Positions 1 through 9,606 of a stretch of DNA of 64,000 nt are shown one piece after another. The DNA lies in assembly GCF_003287735.1 (NCBI RefSeq), contig NZ_NSCM01000017.1, forward strand, positions 1,550-65,549, written 5' to 3'. How positions within the stretch are numbered: position 1 is the stretch's first letter; every line of letters begins with the position of its first letter. The position numbers and the translations under genes are program-made. This DNA is from Photorhabdus bodei. GTDB lineage: Bacteria > Pseudomonadota > Gammaproteobacteria > Enterobacterales > Enterobacteriaceae. The notes under the pieces are model-generated. The model searched no databases. It had not been told where the DNA came from and was given only the letters and a program-made list of their open reading frames with translations.

Positions 1-105
1 ACAGGGCAGGAGGGCCAGTATCAGCGAGGCGGTGGCTTTCAGTGGCGGCAGACGCGACATCGCCGGTTTTTTGATATTTTTCAGCAGTAGAGAAAGCCAG
101 TTCAT
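1..105 (-). CDS. tssM: TssM (IcmF/VasK), N-terminal fragment cut by window edge
   Basis: Only the first 35 codons are inside the window. They begin MNWLSLLLKN and run into a hydrophobic stretch (LKATASLILALLP) that fits the first membrane segment of TssM, the inner-membrane protein that joins TssL to the outer-membrane lipoprotein TssJ. The ATG overlaps the tssA stop as ATGA, so the two are translationally coupled. The name rests mainly on position, because tssM/vasK commonly follows tssA (vasJ) in this cluster type. The visible part is too short to prove the family. Confidence 0.6.
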   Translation of the reverse strand, partial: MNWLSLLLKNIKKPAMSRLPPLKATASLILALLPC

Positions 106-1535
106 GGGTTAACGCTCCTGTTTGCAGTCGTCCCCTTTGCGGGGGCGGTGTTGGCGGCTTTTTCTGCCAGTGCCGCCAGCAGGCCGGGTTCCCAGTCGGC
201 GAGTGACAGGTGTTGTCCTGCCTGTAGCAGCTGTCGGTAATGTTGTTGTGCCAGCGCGCTCATGCCTGCCTGTTCCAGTAACTGTGCCGTCAGCAGCTGA
301 CCGTAAAACTGATCCCGGGGTTCGGTCAGGTGTTGCTGATAGTGCTCTGCGGCGTTGAGGGCGGCTTCCAGGCCGTGTTGCTGAAAACAGTGCCAGATGG
401 CGTCCTGTTCCTGCGTGGTGCCGTGGCTGACGGTGGCGGTTGCCGGAGGATGCAGCCAGTTCAGCGTGGCGTCTGAGATAAAGGGGCTCATATCAGAGAA
501 AGCCAGGTTTTGCAGGACCGGCAGGCGGTCAAGAAAGGCCCGGAGTTCATCGCGGATAGCGTCAGCGACAGGGCGGTAACCCAGTTTTTCGGCCACCTGC
601 GCCGCGATAGCGTGCCCGTCAAGCCAGTAAGGGGCCAGTGTCAGACTCTGTTCTATCTGTTGCAGCAGGGATTTGTCCGCCGCCGGGAGTTTCGTCAGAT
701 AATCTGCGGTGCGGTCTGCCGACGTCGGTGCCAGCGGTGTTTTGCCTGTGCCATTCGCCATCGGTGCCGTGGTCAGGGTGTGCCAGATCGCATAACGACG
801 CAGACGGTAACCCACAGGGGAATCTGGCTGGCGTTCGCATAGCAGGTCGGCCACGGTCAGGAGCGTCTGTTTCCAGGCTTTTTCACCGGAACTGTCTACG
901 GTGACATCCGGTATGGGTATGGATGCCAGTGTTGAAGTGTTTGCAGATTGTGCCGTCGTTTCTGTCGATTCAACAGGCGCGGCTACCGGTTTTGGCTCAG
1001 GTTTACGGGCATAACGGGGACGCAACTGGTCAATCTCTTTAGCCAGTGCCGGTTCATCGGTATGCCAGCATTGTGCCAGATGAGCCAGTGCGCCCTGTGC
1101 CTCTTCGCGCTGAGTTTCATCAGCCTGTTCGCAGAAGCCGGGTTGCGCGGAGACAAAACGTTTAATCACCTGTTGTGCCAGGCGGCGCTTGAGCAGCGGT
1201 TTTTGTGGCCAGGCTGTCTGCCAGTAATGCTGGATGTAATCGGCTAACAGCTCCATTGCCAGGATGAGTTCAGGGGGATTACTGCCGTGTTGCAGTGTCC
1301 GCAGTAAATGAACCATCAGCCTGAAATCTTTGCTTTTTTCGCTAAACAGTTGCAGCGCCTGACGCTGGATCTCTTCAATATTGATGCTGGAATGGGCCAG
1401 TGATCCCAGCTTAACCATCTCTCCATCGATATATTCCCAGGCGGGTTCGTTTTCATCCAGCTCCCGGCTGATAAGTTCATCCGACAGGGGTGTCAGCAGG
1501 AGGCCCTGCCAGTCAAATTGTTTCCTGATATCCAT
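102..1535 (-). CDS. tssA: T6SS protein TssA (VasJ/ImpA-related)
   Basis: About 477 residues. The N-terminal 140 residues match the ImpA-related N-terminal domain (a DEPAWEYIDGEM segment near the start), followed by a Pro/Ala-rich linker and an all-helical VasJ-type C-terminal part. TssA organises baseplate assembly and tail-tube/sheath polymerisation. The upstream gene ends in TGA inside GTGATCCCAATG. I take the ATG at 1535, which has GGTGA five bases upstream; a GTG at 1544 would add three residues. Base composition is clearly richer in G+C than the rest of the operon, with long spurious ORFs on the opposite strand, hinting that this end of the cluster has a different history. Confidence 0.85.
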   Translation of the reverse strand: MDIRKQFDWQGLLLTPLSDELISRELDENEPAWEYIDGEMVKLGSLAHSSINIEEIQRQALQLFSEKSKDFRLMVHLLRTLQHGSNPPELILAMELLADYIQHYWQTAWPQKPLLKRRLAQQVIKRFVSAQPGFCEQADETQREEAQGALAHLAQCWHTDEPALAKEIDQLRPRYARKPEPKPVAAPVESTETTAQSANTSTLASIPIPDVTVDSSGEKAWKQTLLTVADLLCERQPDSPVGYRLRRYAIWHTLTTAPMANGTGKTPLAPTSADRTADYLTKLPAADKSLLQQIEQSLTLAPYWLDGHAIAAQVAEKLGYRPVADAIRDELRAFLDRLPVLQNLAFSDMSPFISDATLNWLHPPATATVSHGTTQEQDAIWHCFQQHGLEAALNAAEHYQQHLTEPRDQFYGQLLTAQLLEQAGMSALAQQHYRQLLQAGQHLSLADWEPGLLAALAEKAANTAPAKGTTANRSVNP

Positions 1536-1540
1536 TGGGA

Positions 1541-2188
1541 TCACCAGCGACAGGCGGAGCGTAAAGGTTTCACCGCCTGTTCCAGTTGAGAAATGTTGAA
1601 TGTCATTCGGTTTCCGTTGCCGGTTTTGATGGTCAGGGTTTTTCCTGTCATCAGTCGTTTTAGTTCTTCAATGCCCGGTAATCCACGGCTGGATTCCAGC
1701 AGGTAGCCGTTTTCACGCAAGAACCAGTCAGCACTGAATTGGGTGATTTCTGTCGAAATCATTACAGTGCCACTATCTTGTGGTTTAGCCAGGGCAATTT
1801 GTATTCGGGTAATGCTATCGATACAACTCAGCATCAGTACTGGCCGTGGTGGTGGAACACCAATTGCGGGTGTGGTCAGTATGACGCGAGTCGGTATGCT
1901 TTCAGATTGGGTGGTGATAAAGCCGGTTGAATGGTCAGTTCGTTTCATCTCCTGTTCCATTGCCTGTCGCCAAACAGGGCCAGTTTTTTCTAACGGGATA
2001 ACGGCAATATTATCGACTTTATCCAATAGACGGTCGTAGCAATCGAGTCTAACCAACGGCGACGGTTCTGCCCGGCATTGCAGTAAAGCGGGTAGTGAAG
2101 GCGCTGTTGGGGTTTCCTGATCTGGCTGAATATCGGGTTTGCCTGTCAGAGAGGCGATTAGTGAACTGACCAGTAACAGAAAACTCAT
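1541..2188 (-). CDS. vasI: T6SS-associated protein VasI/TagO
   Basis: 215 residues with an N-terminal hydrophobic segment (MSFLLLVSSLIASLTG) that may export it to the periplasm. A conserved LVRLDCYDRL motif near residue 46 and a second Cys in the MLSCIDS segment are typical of the VasI/TagO family (VCA0118/EvfG type). TagO proteins of other T6SS clusters have been linked to anchoring or regulating the secretion apparatus, but the exact role of VasI is not established. It lies between the vasH-like regulator and tssA, with four-base overlaps on both sides, so all three are part of one coupled transcript. Confidence 0.8.
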   Translation of the reverse strand: MSFLLLVSSLIASLTGKPDIQPDQETPTAPSLPALLQCRAEPSPLVRLDCYDRLLDKVDNIAVIPLEKTGPVWRQAMEQEMKRTDHSTGFITTQSESIPTRVILTTPAIGVPPPRPVLMLSCIDSITRIQIALAKPQDSGTVMISTEITQFSADWFLRENGYLLESSRGLPGIEELKRLMTGKTLTIKTGNGNRMTFNISQLEQAVKPLRSACRW

Positions 2189-2985
2189 AATTTACACCTG
2201 TATTTCGCCAGTTTGTAAGTCAGTGTACGTGGTGCGATACCTAAGCTTTCGGCAATCTGTTTGGTGTTATTGCCGTAAATATGTTGGCGTTGTATCAGTA
2301 CTGCGCATTCGAACTCTTCGAGTGCCTGAGATAAGTCGTCGATTTTGCTGTAATCGTGGGAGACGCTGGCTGATGTTTTGTTTTCTGCTGTGGTACTTAA
2401 CGAAGCCAGCAATTCATCAAGCTGTTTTTCTTTCTGGCGTTGTGTCTGAAAAACCTGGCGGATCTGGCGTAATTGTTCACGCAGTTGTTCCAGTTCCTGT
2501 AATTTTTTCAATCGGTGTTGCATGACGAGGCAGTAGATGTAAAACATGTTGCTATCGTCAGCAAAACGACGAACATCTTTGGCGAAAACAGCAATCACGC
2601 CACACGCTTGCCCGTTGCAATTAAACAACGGGATAGCATGTAGGCCGCAGCGATTAGGGAGTTCTTCGACGAAAATGCGAAAGTTTCGATTGTCTATTCG
2701 TACTCCCTGATTGAGTGATTCCCAGGTCGTAGGGGTACCTTTGTACAGGATTTGTATCAGTGGATGGTTAATATCACCGATATTGACATCCAGTTGTAGC
2801 GCGCTTATTTGGTTTGGCGCCGGCAGCCGGTAGCATTCCAGACGGTTTTCATTCACGTTAAGCAGAGAGACCAGCAAGGCGTCAAAACGCTGGCGTTGGT
2901 GATTCACTTGAAGAAAGTGGTGAACCAGTTGCTCGATAGAGTCATTTTCCAATAACGCTAATGCGCTTTTCAGCCGTTGTTTCAT
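2185..2985 (-). CDS. VasH-like T6SS regulator lacking the AAA+ domain
   Basis: 266 residues. The N-terminal half (about 15-160) has a GAF-like sensor character (RIFVEELPNRCGLHAIPLF, CGVIAVFAKDVRRF), followed by a coiled coil (about 165-200). The C-terminus ends in a Fis-type helix-turn-helix (NTKQIAESLGIAPRTLTYKL). VasH proteins at this position in Vibrio are sigma-54 enhancer-binding proteins, but here no Walker A, GAFTGA or other AAA+ motif is present between the two ends. It is therefore either a degenerate VasH or a distinct DNA-binding regulator that cannot itself remodel sigma-54 RNA polymerase. The stop overlaps the vasI start as ATGA and the start overlaps the clpV stop. Confidence 0.75.
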   Translation of the reverse strand: MKQRLKSALALLENDSIEQLVHHFLQVNHQRQRFDALLVSLLNVNENRLECYRLPAPNQISALQLDVNIGDINHPLIQILYKGTPTTWESLNQGVRIDNRNFRIFVEELPNRCGLHAIPLFNCNGQACGVIAVFAKDVRRFADDSNMFYIYCLVMQHRLKKLQELEQLREQLRQIRQVFQTQRQKEKQLDELLASLSTTAENKTSASVSHDYSKIDDLSQALEEFECAVLIQRQHIYGNNTKQIAESLGIAPRTLTYKLAKYRCKL

Positions 2986-5612
2986 GGTATCTCCTCAACC
3001 ACCGCATTGAATTGATGGTCGTTAACAGTTAGCTGGATATTGCTGATCTGCTTTCCGGCAGCCATTTTTTGCAACAACAGCAGAGATAATGGTGGCAACA
3101 AAGCGCCATCAATGATCGATTCCAGCATGCGTGCGCCATTTTCAGCACGGGTTGCCCGTTGCAGTATCTCTTCAACTACGTCATCACTCAGGGTGACTTC
3201 GGCGTTGAAGCGTTGACGCAACAGGTTATCGAGGCGTGCCAGTTTGCCCTGAATAATGGTTTTCAGGGTGTCTTGTCCCAATGGTAGATAAGGAACTACT
3301 TCCATTCGCGCCAGTAATGCGGGTTTGAAGAAGGCCGCCAGTTCAGGATAAAGCAGGTCATTCATCTCTTCCGGTTTATCGGCGTTATCGACGATAGTTT
3401 GATAGCCCAAGTTGGAAGTTAAAAAGAAGACCACGTTTTTACAGTCAATCACTCGGCCTTCCCCATCGGCCAACTCACCTTTGTCGAAAGCCTGGTAGAA
3501 CAGGTTCAGTACATCAGGATGGGCTTTTTCCACTTCATCAAGCAGAACGACGGAATAAGGTTTCTGGCGAATAGCTTCGGTGAGTACACCTCCTTCCCCA
3601 TATCCAACATAGCCCGGAGGTGAACCAATCAGGCGGGAAACGGTATGTTTTTCCTGAAATTCCGACATATTGATAGTGGTCAGATATTGACGTCCGCCAA
3701 ACATCAATTCTGCAATCTGTAAAACGGTTTCGGTTTTACCGACGCCACTTGGTCCTACCAGCAAGAAAGCGCCCAATGGACGACCGGGACGGCGCAGGTC
3801 CGCCCTGGCAGTCAACAAATGTTGATGCAGGCATTTAATAGCGAGATCTTGTCCTTTGATGCTGTGTCCCAAATGAGTTGGAAGTTCAGTCACGACGGAG
3901 AGTTCACTTTGTGACAGGCGATTAAGTGGTACGCCAGTCCATTCAGCGATAACCGTCGCAATCTGGTTCTTATCCACATGAGGAGAAACGAGCGTTTGTT
4001 GTTGCTGTAATTGTTCCAACTGTTCATTGAGTTCAGCCAATTGTGCAATCAACTCGTTAGTTGTTATCTCGGCCGATGTTTCGTTGGTTATTTCTGTTTC
4101 GTCGGTTAATAGCTGACGGCGTAGTTCAATAATTTGTTGAACCAATTGCTGCTGTTGTTGCCAACTGGCTTCCAGTTCAACCAATTTCTCCGTGGTTTCC
4201 TGCTGTTGTTGCTGTAATTCATCCAGCCTATCAATATGCTGGTTTAGCCCCATGCGCTGTTCCCTCGTCAGCACGTCTGATTCCATTTGCTGCTGATGCA
4301 GTTGGTTTTTCAGGGCGGAAATTTGGCGCGGAGGTGCGGTCAGGTTGATGGCAACGCGAGCGCAGGCGGTATCCAGTACATCAATGGCTTTGTCCGGTAA
4401 CTGGCGCCCGGAGAGGTAGCGGTCGCTTAATACCGCAGAGGCTTTTAGCGCTTCATCATCGATTAATACACCATGAGATTGTTCATAGATTGCCCGCAGG
4501 CCACGTATAATAATGATGGCTTCTTCCGCGGTCGGTTCGGCCACTTTAACTAGTTGAAAACGACGGGAGAGGGCAGCGTCTTTTTCGAAGTATTTTTTGT
4601 ATTCGCCCCAAGTGGTCGCAGCAATGGTTTTCAATTCGCCACGTGCCAAAGCGGGTTTTAGCAGGTTGGAGATATCCAGTCCGCCTTGTTGATTACCTGC
4701 GCCAATCAGGGTATGAGCTTCATCGATGAACAGAATAATCGGTACGGATGACTGATTTATTTCGTTCATGATGCCTTTGAAACGTTTTTCAAATTCACCT
4801 TTTACCGCCGCACCCGCTTGTAATGCGCCCAGATCCAGCGTCATCAATTCACTGTTACGCAGTTTTTCCGGTACTCGGTTGTCGATAATGCGCAGGGCCA
4901 ACCCTTCAATGAGCGCACTTTTACCGACGCCCGCTTCACCCACCACAATCGGGTTATTTTTACGGCGACGGCAGAGAATATCGATCATTAGGTCGATTTC
5001 TCTGTCACGGCATAGAACAGGATCGAGTTTTCCCTGACGAGCTTGTTCCGTCATATTTTGAGTAAAACGGGCGAGCAGGCTGTCACTACTGGCGGCAGCT
5101 TTGCCTTGTCCGTTTTGATCGTTTTCCACAATTGGTTGTTCGGCAGAGCCCGCTGTCCATTGGGCAAAATTCTGGCGTAACAATTCGCGGTTTATTCCCG
5201 ATAAAAGACGTGCGGATTGTGGCGTCAGGTAACGTAATGGGCTGAACAGCAAGGTCATCAGCATGACGCCGCTGCGTAATTCCTGATGCTGCATCTCAGT
5301 CGATGCTAACAGCCAGCTATCTTGTAACCACTCCACCAGCATTGGAGAGAAGCTAGGATAAGCCTGAACCATTGCTTGATGGTGAGGGATCATCTGATCA
5401 AGTTGTTCTTTCAGCAGGTCGCTATCCACTTCTGCTTGATTGAAGATCGCTCTGACGTCACTGAGAGGGGTGTTGATCATTTGCAGCAATAGCTGAGAAA
5501 CCGTGATCTCAGGTTGCTGTTGGCTGACACATTGCGTTGCCGCCGCTTCCAGAGCGTGCCGAGTCATCGGATTTAAGCGATTAACTAATGTAGGTAGATC
5601 AATCTGAATCAT
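2982..5612 (-). CDS. clpV: T6SS unfoldase ClpV (TssH)
   Basis: 876-residue Hsp100/Clp-B type ATPase that recycles the contracted TssB-TssC sheath. An N-terminal Clp-N domain (about 1-160) is followed by a first AAA+ module with Walker A GEAGVGKS (near 227) and Walker [12 protein letters not shown] long Gln-rich coiled-coil middle domain comes next, then a second AAA+ module with Walker [10 protein letters not shown] (near 618), Walker [12 protein letters not shown] and the pore motif GYVGYGEGG. Length and architecture are standard for ClpV. The middle domain is unusually rich in Gln runs (QQQQQ). It lies between tssL and the vasH-like gene. Confidence 0.95.
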   Translation of the reverse strand: MIQIDLPTLVNRLNPMTRHALEAAATQCVSQQQPEITVSQLLLQMINTPLSDVRAIFNQAEVDSDLLKEQLDQMIPHHQAMVQAYPSFSPMLVEWLQDSWLLASTEMQHQELRSGVMLMTLLFSPLRYLTPQSARLLSGINRELLRQNFAQWTAGSAEQPIVENDQNGQGKAAASSDSLLARFTQNMTEQARQGKLDPVLCRDREIDLMIDILCRRRKNNPIVVGEAGVGKSALIEGLALRIIDNRVPEKLRNSELMTLDLGALQAGAAVKGEFEKRFKGIMNEINQSSVPIILFIDEAHTLIGAGNQQGGLDISNLLKPALARGELKTIAATTWGEYKKYFEKDAALSRRFQLVKVAEPTAEEAIIIIRGLRAIYEQSHGVLIDDEALKASAVLSDRYLSGRQLPDKAIDVLDTACARVAINLTAPPRQISALKNQLHQQQMESDVLTREQRMGLNQHIDRLDELQQQQQETTEKLVELEASWQQQQQLVQQIIELRRQLLTDETEITNETSAEITTNELIAQLAELNEQLEQLQQQQTLVSPHVDKNQIATVIAEWTGVPLNRLSQSELSVVTELPTHLGHSIKGQDLAIKCLHQHLLTARADLRRPGRPLGAFLLVGPSGVGKTETVLQIAELMFGGRQYLTTINMSEFQEKHTVSRLIGSPPGYVGYGEGGVLTEAIRQKPYSVVLLDEVEKAHPDVLNLFYQAFDKGELADGEGRVIDCKNVVFFLTSNLGYQTIVDNADKPEEMNDLLYPELAAFFKPALLARMEVVPYLPLGQDTLKTIIQGKLARLDNLLRQRFNAEVTLSDDVVEEILQRATRAENGARMLESIIDGALLPPLSLLLLQKMAAGKQISNIQLTVNDHQFNAVVEEIP

Positions 5613-5623
5613 CGGTTTCTTTC

Positions 5624-6394
5624 CTAGCTCAGTAAGTTATTTAGTTGTTGTAAGATGTTCTGGGTTTGGTTGTGCAGACGGATAGCGTAGAAGCTATAAA
5701 CGATAGCGAGCAGAGTAATACCGCTCCAGAACAGATGTTTAATAGTCAGACGCTTACCCAAGCGATAGCGATCATTACGCTCATTGGCGTTATTGTGGAG
5801 AATGATGGGGGGTGCTTCGCCCCGCAGCGCGTGCAGTTGTTGGTGTAATCGACGGAATAAACGTTCAAAGTCATCACTTTTCTGCGAAGCAACTTTATAG
5901 CGACCACGATAACCGAGGCAAAAACAGAGATAAATAAACTCCAGCAGATGTTGATAGCGCTGTGGTTCACCCATCAAACGATCTAACAATTGAAAGACTT
6001 TTTCACCACCCCAAGTTTCGTTGTGGAATCGAACCAGTAGTGATTGTTGTAACCACTCATTCTTGCTATTCCAACCATGACCCAATGCGGTTTCATCAAT
6101 GAAGGTACAGAGCGTATAGCGAAAAGAGATAATTGCGCCTGGCTCATAGCCTTTGGTTTGTAGAAGTTGTTCGATTGCCTGAATATCAGTAACGACCTGT
6201 TGATAAAGCTGGTCCGGCAGCGGTTGTTCGCCCATGTCTTTTAGACGCATGACCATGCCGAGCAGCGGTGTAGCGGCATCGATCATCGGGTTTAGGCTTT
6301 CTCCGCGTAGCGGTAACTGATACTGAAAATGCACAGTATTATCAGTGACTTCCTGCGTCGGAATAGGATTGTCATTTATGGTTTCAGTTTTCAT
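5624..6394 (-). CDS. tssL: T6SS inner-membrane protein TssL (DotU/IcmH)
   Basis: 256 residues: a cytoplasmic DotU domain (PLLGMVMRLKD, then the family-typical FRYTLCTFIDETAL and HNETWGGEKVFQLLDRL) and one C-terminal membrane segment (LFWSGITLLAIVYSFYAI). There is no OmpA-like peptidoglycan-binding extension, so anchoring to the wall, if any, must come from another protein. TssL, TssM and TssJ form the trans-envelope complex. Its start overlaps the tssK stop by one base and clpV follows eleven bases later, consistent with one operon. Confidence 0.93.
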   Translation of the reverse strand: MKTETINDNPIPTQEVTDNTVHFQYQLPLRGESLNPMIDAATPLLGMVMRLKDMGEQPLPDQLYQQVVTDIQAIEQLLQTKGYEPGAIISFRYTLCTFIDETALGHGWNSKNEWLQQSLLVRFHNETWGGEKVFQLLDRLMGEPQRYQHLLEFIYLCFCLGYRGRYKVASQKSDDFERLFRRLHQQLHALRGEAPPIILHNNANERNDRYRLGKRLTIKHLFWSGITLLAIVYSFYAIRLHNQTQNILQQLNNLLS

Positions 6395-7746
6395 TAATCA
6401 ATCCCGTTACTGACTGCCCAGAGTTGCATATCTAATCCAGGGAATTCTCCTGAAACGTGGAAAGCGATGGAGTTGCCCTTCAAAATCTCTTGCCATGCCG
6501 GACCTTGTTGATCAAAACAGAAATAGGTGTAGCCGACGTGATAAGGCAATTGACGTGGAGCGGCGGAAAGCGCCTCTATAGCGACCCCGGGTAACTGGAC
6601 GCTGACCATTTCGCGGATTTTTTCCTGCGATGCAACTTTGATCTGCTGAACGAACTGTCGGCGTAACTGCTCCTGTGGAATCTGCGCACGAACGGCCAAG
6701 ATGAGAGCTGCTTTGTGTAATAGATCGGGATCATGGATAGTTGCTACCCGGAAACCATTCCCCTGAATCTGTAGCGGTAGGGCGACTGCTCGTGGCATCA
6801 GAACGACATTCATTTCCCGGCGCATGTGACGCATGAGGTTCAGGAATGTGTCAGTCAGATTGCTATGATCATAATTTGGTATATTGCCGACCAAACGGGA
6901 TTTATCCGTAAATGTTTTCAATTCAGCCCAAGTTTGGAGAACTTGGGTGAAGAAGTCCTGAGGGTGAAGAAGAGCTTGCTTAGAATAATGGGTAAACCAG
7001 GGATGAACTCGGTTAAGTAACTGGAGCATCATAAATTCAGACACATCAGCAACGCCTTGCTGACCAGGTGAACCAATCTGCTTCGCAAGAGTTTGAGCTC
7101 GTTCCGTTAGTGTATTTTCTATTTCACCCATATAGCGTTGCAGTTTTTCGGACACTTTGACAGCAGTACAAGTTGGGATGAAATCCTCATCAAGAGCGAG
7201 GGCTGCACCTTTAACCCCCTCTTTTATCCGGCATAGTGGCAGCAGGGAAAAAGCACTGAGGTCTTCTGATCCCTGTTTCAAAATCGGTGTCAGTTGTGCC
7301 AGAGTGACGGGGCTGACATCACCATCATCCGTATGCAAGTCACGGATATTATTTATATGTGCACGGTAACGTACAGCCCCAGCATGCCTGGATTCAGGAT
7401 GGGAGATTTCATTAAAGGTATCGTTAGTTATGGGGAGTGCCAGGTAGATATTTTTGCTGCCAGGCCCGTTAATATCGATCACATTAAGCGGTTGGGGAGT
7501 GGCATCCTGATGGGGAATCGAGAATATAGTGCCATCCGGCATAATACCGCTGGCTTCGGTAATACTGATACGCCCAAGAGCAAGAAGATCTTTGTCGATA
7601 GTCAGGGAACTGAAACCGTAATAGTGTTCGATAAAGGTTGTCAGGCGGCTATGAGCCAGATAGTCATTATGTTTTTGTTGTTGCTGAAAGTGTTGTGGCT
7701 TGATGAATAATCCTTCGCGCCAAATCACCCGATTTTTACCTGACAT
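6394..7746 (-). CDS. tssK: T6SS baseplate protein TssK
   Basis: 450 residues, the normal length for TssK. The N-terminus carries the diagnostic VIWREGLFIKPQHFQQQ motif, and the C-terminal part contains the LPYHVGYTYFCFD segment and ends in a short beta-rich tail. TssK trimers connect the baseplate wedge (TssE/F/G) to the TssL-TssM membrane complex. It sits between tssJ and tssL, as in many T6SS operons. Confidence 0.95.
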   Translation of the reverse strand: MSGKNRVIWREGLFIKPQHFQQQQKHNDYLAHSRLTTFIEHYYGFSSLTIDKDLLALGRISITEASGIMPDGTIFSIPHQDATPQPLNVIDINGPGSKNIYLALPITNDTFNEISHPESRHAGAVRYRAHINNIRDLHTDDGDVSPVTLAQLTPILKQGSEDLSAFSLLPLCRIKEGVKGAALALDEDFIPTCTAVKVSEKLQRYMGEIENTLTERAQTLAKQIGSPGQQGVADVSEFMMLQLLNRVHPWFTHYSKQALLHPQDFFTQVLQTWAELKTFTDKSRLVGNIPNYDHSNLTDTFLNLMRHMRREMNVVLMPRAVALPLQIQGNGFRVATIHDPDLLHKAALILAVRAQIPQEQLRRQFVQQIKVASQEKIREMVSVQLPGVAIEALSAAPRQLPYHVGYTYFCFDQQGPAWQEILKGNSIAFHVSGEFPGLDMQLWAVSNGID

Positions 7747-7748
7747 AA

Positions 7749-8315
7749 TTATTGCTCCTCTTTTCTAAGTTCAACTTCGTTCGCTCTGATATGCACCAGA
7801 ATGTGGTATTGCTGTCCTGTGTCTTTCACTCGGATGACCTTTTTCCATTCGGATTGATTAATATCGGCATAGCGAACGATAACGCCGATGTAACGGCTAT
7901 TTTTTTCCAGCGGGATGACTGGCAGTGGTTTGTACTGCCCCGGCAATAAGGTGTAATCCTGATGGTCGATATAATTTTTCCCCAGCGCTTTATCCAGTTT
8001 GTCACTCGCCAGTTGGTCATAATCAGCGGCAAGTAGACGGGAATCTTCACTGAGATAGAGCAGATGCATTTCAACCGGAGTGGCTTCTCCATTTTTATTG
8101 GGGTTAATATCAGGTTCTGCCAGCAAAGTGATCGCGACGGTGGAAGGTAAATTCGCAGGTTGACCAACAGGAGTTGATGGATCCCAGACTACCTGTCCGA
8201 CTTTCTTCGTTGCCTGCCATGCACTGCTACAGCCGCTTAATATCAGTGCTGCCAGCAATACAAACCATACGGTATAACTACCGGACCATGAGGTATTACC
8301 GCCGGAGCGCTTCAT
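7749..8315 (-). CDS. tssJ: T6SS outer-membrane lipoprotein TssJ
   Basis: 188 residues. The N-terminus has a lipoprotein signal with hydrophobic core and lipobox (VWFVLLAALILSGC), so the mature protein starts at the Cys near residue 29 and is lipid-anchored. The following beta-sandwich, with the SKLDKALGKNYIDH region and the RYADI segment, is typical of TssJ (SciN/VasD), which holds TssM at the outer membrane. Its ATG shares one base with the tagH stop. Confidence 0.92.
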   Translation of the reverse strand: MKRSGGNTSWSGSYTVWFVLLAALILSGCSSAWQATKKVGQVVWDPSTPVGQPANLPSTVAITLLAEPDINPNKNGEATPVEMHLLYLSEDSRLLAADYDQLASDKLDKALGKNYIDHQDYTLLPGQYKPLPVIPLEKNSRYIGVIVRYADINQSEWKKVIRVKDTGQQYHILVHIRANEVELRKEEQ

Positions 8316-9601
8316 TACTGGCTATCCTCTAAACCTTGACGCAGAGCACGGTCATAAGCTTGCTCATAGACTTCACCGAACAGTTTTTCGAACCCTTGTT
8401 GGCGGCTGGAAGCCAGTTCACGGTAGTAACTGGTGTACATTTCCCATGCCCAGGTTGCATTTTTTTCCTGTATCTCATTGCTGCGGCGGTACTGGGCAAA
8501 ACGACTCAGTAGGTGTTCCGGTGAGAAAGCATCTAGCATGGTGTTCAAGGCGGCAGTGATCGCAATCCGGTTAGCCTGATAGTGCAATTGCAGGTTATGT
8601 AAGCTTTCAGCGACAGCGGAAGGAGCAGAGAGATGTACTGGGCTTTTTTGATCCGCAAACATCACCTGCATAGTGGTGTTGTAGTCCATGTTCAGCCGTA
8701 GCGGATTATCTTCGATAGGGCGCAATTGTTTATCGCGCAGCCCATGCTGTGTACGTTGCAGTACCAGTAGACCTTCAATTGCCGCTTTCATGGTCTTACC
8801 CATTTCTTCCAGAAAGTCATTAGCCTGTTGGCTATTATGCAAAGGCAATTGTGTGTTCAACCCTCTCATCAGTGGGGTGATAGCAACATGTTGCTGTTCC
8901 ATGTCCTGGTACTCTTCACTTAAAGGTGAAGAGATATTCGGTAAATCAACAAAATCCCGATCCATAGCATTGCCTCTGTTATCCGAGAGGGGAGAGAAGA
9001 ATAATGGAGCTTGGTAATGGCCTTGTTGCAGACTTCGGTCTATCTCGTTACTCACTGGTGTTTGGTCCAGTGTGGTCAGATTTTCGCTATCGAGAACCTT
9101 GAGTGGATCGTGGCTAAAATTGTGTTTAATCGTGGGCGCTAAAGAACCATGATCGGTGAACGCGGTATCCTGAACGGGATCTTTTTCCATCATTGCGTCC
9201 AGTGGATTGCTATAGCTGGAAACCAGTGATTCCGGTGATACTGTCATTGGATCAGTACGATCTGCATCGGAAAAACTGATATAGCTTTTGATCACCAGTT
9301 TACCAATGGTAATTTCATCCGCTTGTTGCAGGCGGATGAAACCGGCGCCAGAAGTCAGGGGTGACTGATTCACAAACAGGGGACCCGCGATCATTTGCAG
9401 GCAGAATGCGCCATCACGCCACTGGATAGTAAATTGTGAAGGATTGATATTGCCTTGCAGATCCTGAATGGACCAAATATGGCTCTCACTGCTGCCGACA
9501 GTGCCACCTTGAGTGGAGAATAGGCAACTGGCAGATTTACCGCTCTCCAGTTGATCACTATTGAGTACTCGTAATGAAAGGGTTGGCTGTTGTTTTTCCA
9601 T
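8315..9601 (-). CDS. tagH: T6SS FHA-domain protein TagH/Fha
   Basis: 428 residues using the ATG at 9601, five bases after the tssG stop; a longer reading frame to 9670 would overlap tssG by 64 bases and is unlikely. An N-terminal forkhead-associated domain (about 10-110) carries GTVGSSESHIWSIQD and ends near ITIGKLVI. A low-complexity linker leads to the C-terminal TagH domain (LLSRFAQYRRSNEIQEKNATWAW). FHA proteins of T6SS take part in assembly or in threonine-phosphorylation control. No ppkA or pppA gene is visible here, so phospho-control is not supported locally. Confidence 0.88.
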   Translation of the reverse strand: MEKQQPTLSLRVLNSDQLESGKSASCLFSTQGGTVGSSESHIWSIQDLQGNINPSQFTIQWRDGAFCLQMIAGPLFVNQSPLTSGAGFIRLQQADEITIGKLVIKSYISFSDADRTDPMTVSPESLVSSYSNPLDAMMEKDPVQDTAFTDHGSLAPTIKHNFSHDPLKVLDSENLTTLDQTPVSNEIDRSLQQGHYQAPLFFSPLSDNRGNAMDRDFVDLPNISSPLSEEYQDMEQQHVAITPLMRGLNTQLPLHNSQQANDFLEEMGKTMKAAIEGLLVLQRTQHGLRDKQLRPIEDNPLRLNMDYNTTMQVMFADQKSPVHLSAPSAVAESLHNLQLHYQANRIAITAALNTMLDAFSPEHLLSRFAQYRRSNEIQEKNATWAWEMYTSYYRELASSRQQGFEKLFGEVYEQAYDRALRQGLEDSQ

Positions 9602-9606
9602 CGTCT

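Noticed and set aside
122..1247. Several long plus-strand frames across the tssA gene
   Set aside because: They lie in the GC-rich antisense of tssA, lack ribosome sites and any recognisable protein pattern, and are explained by composition.
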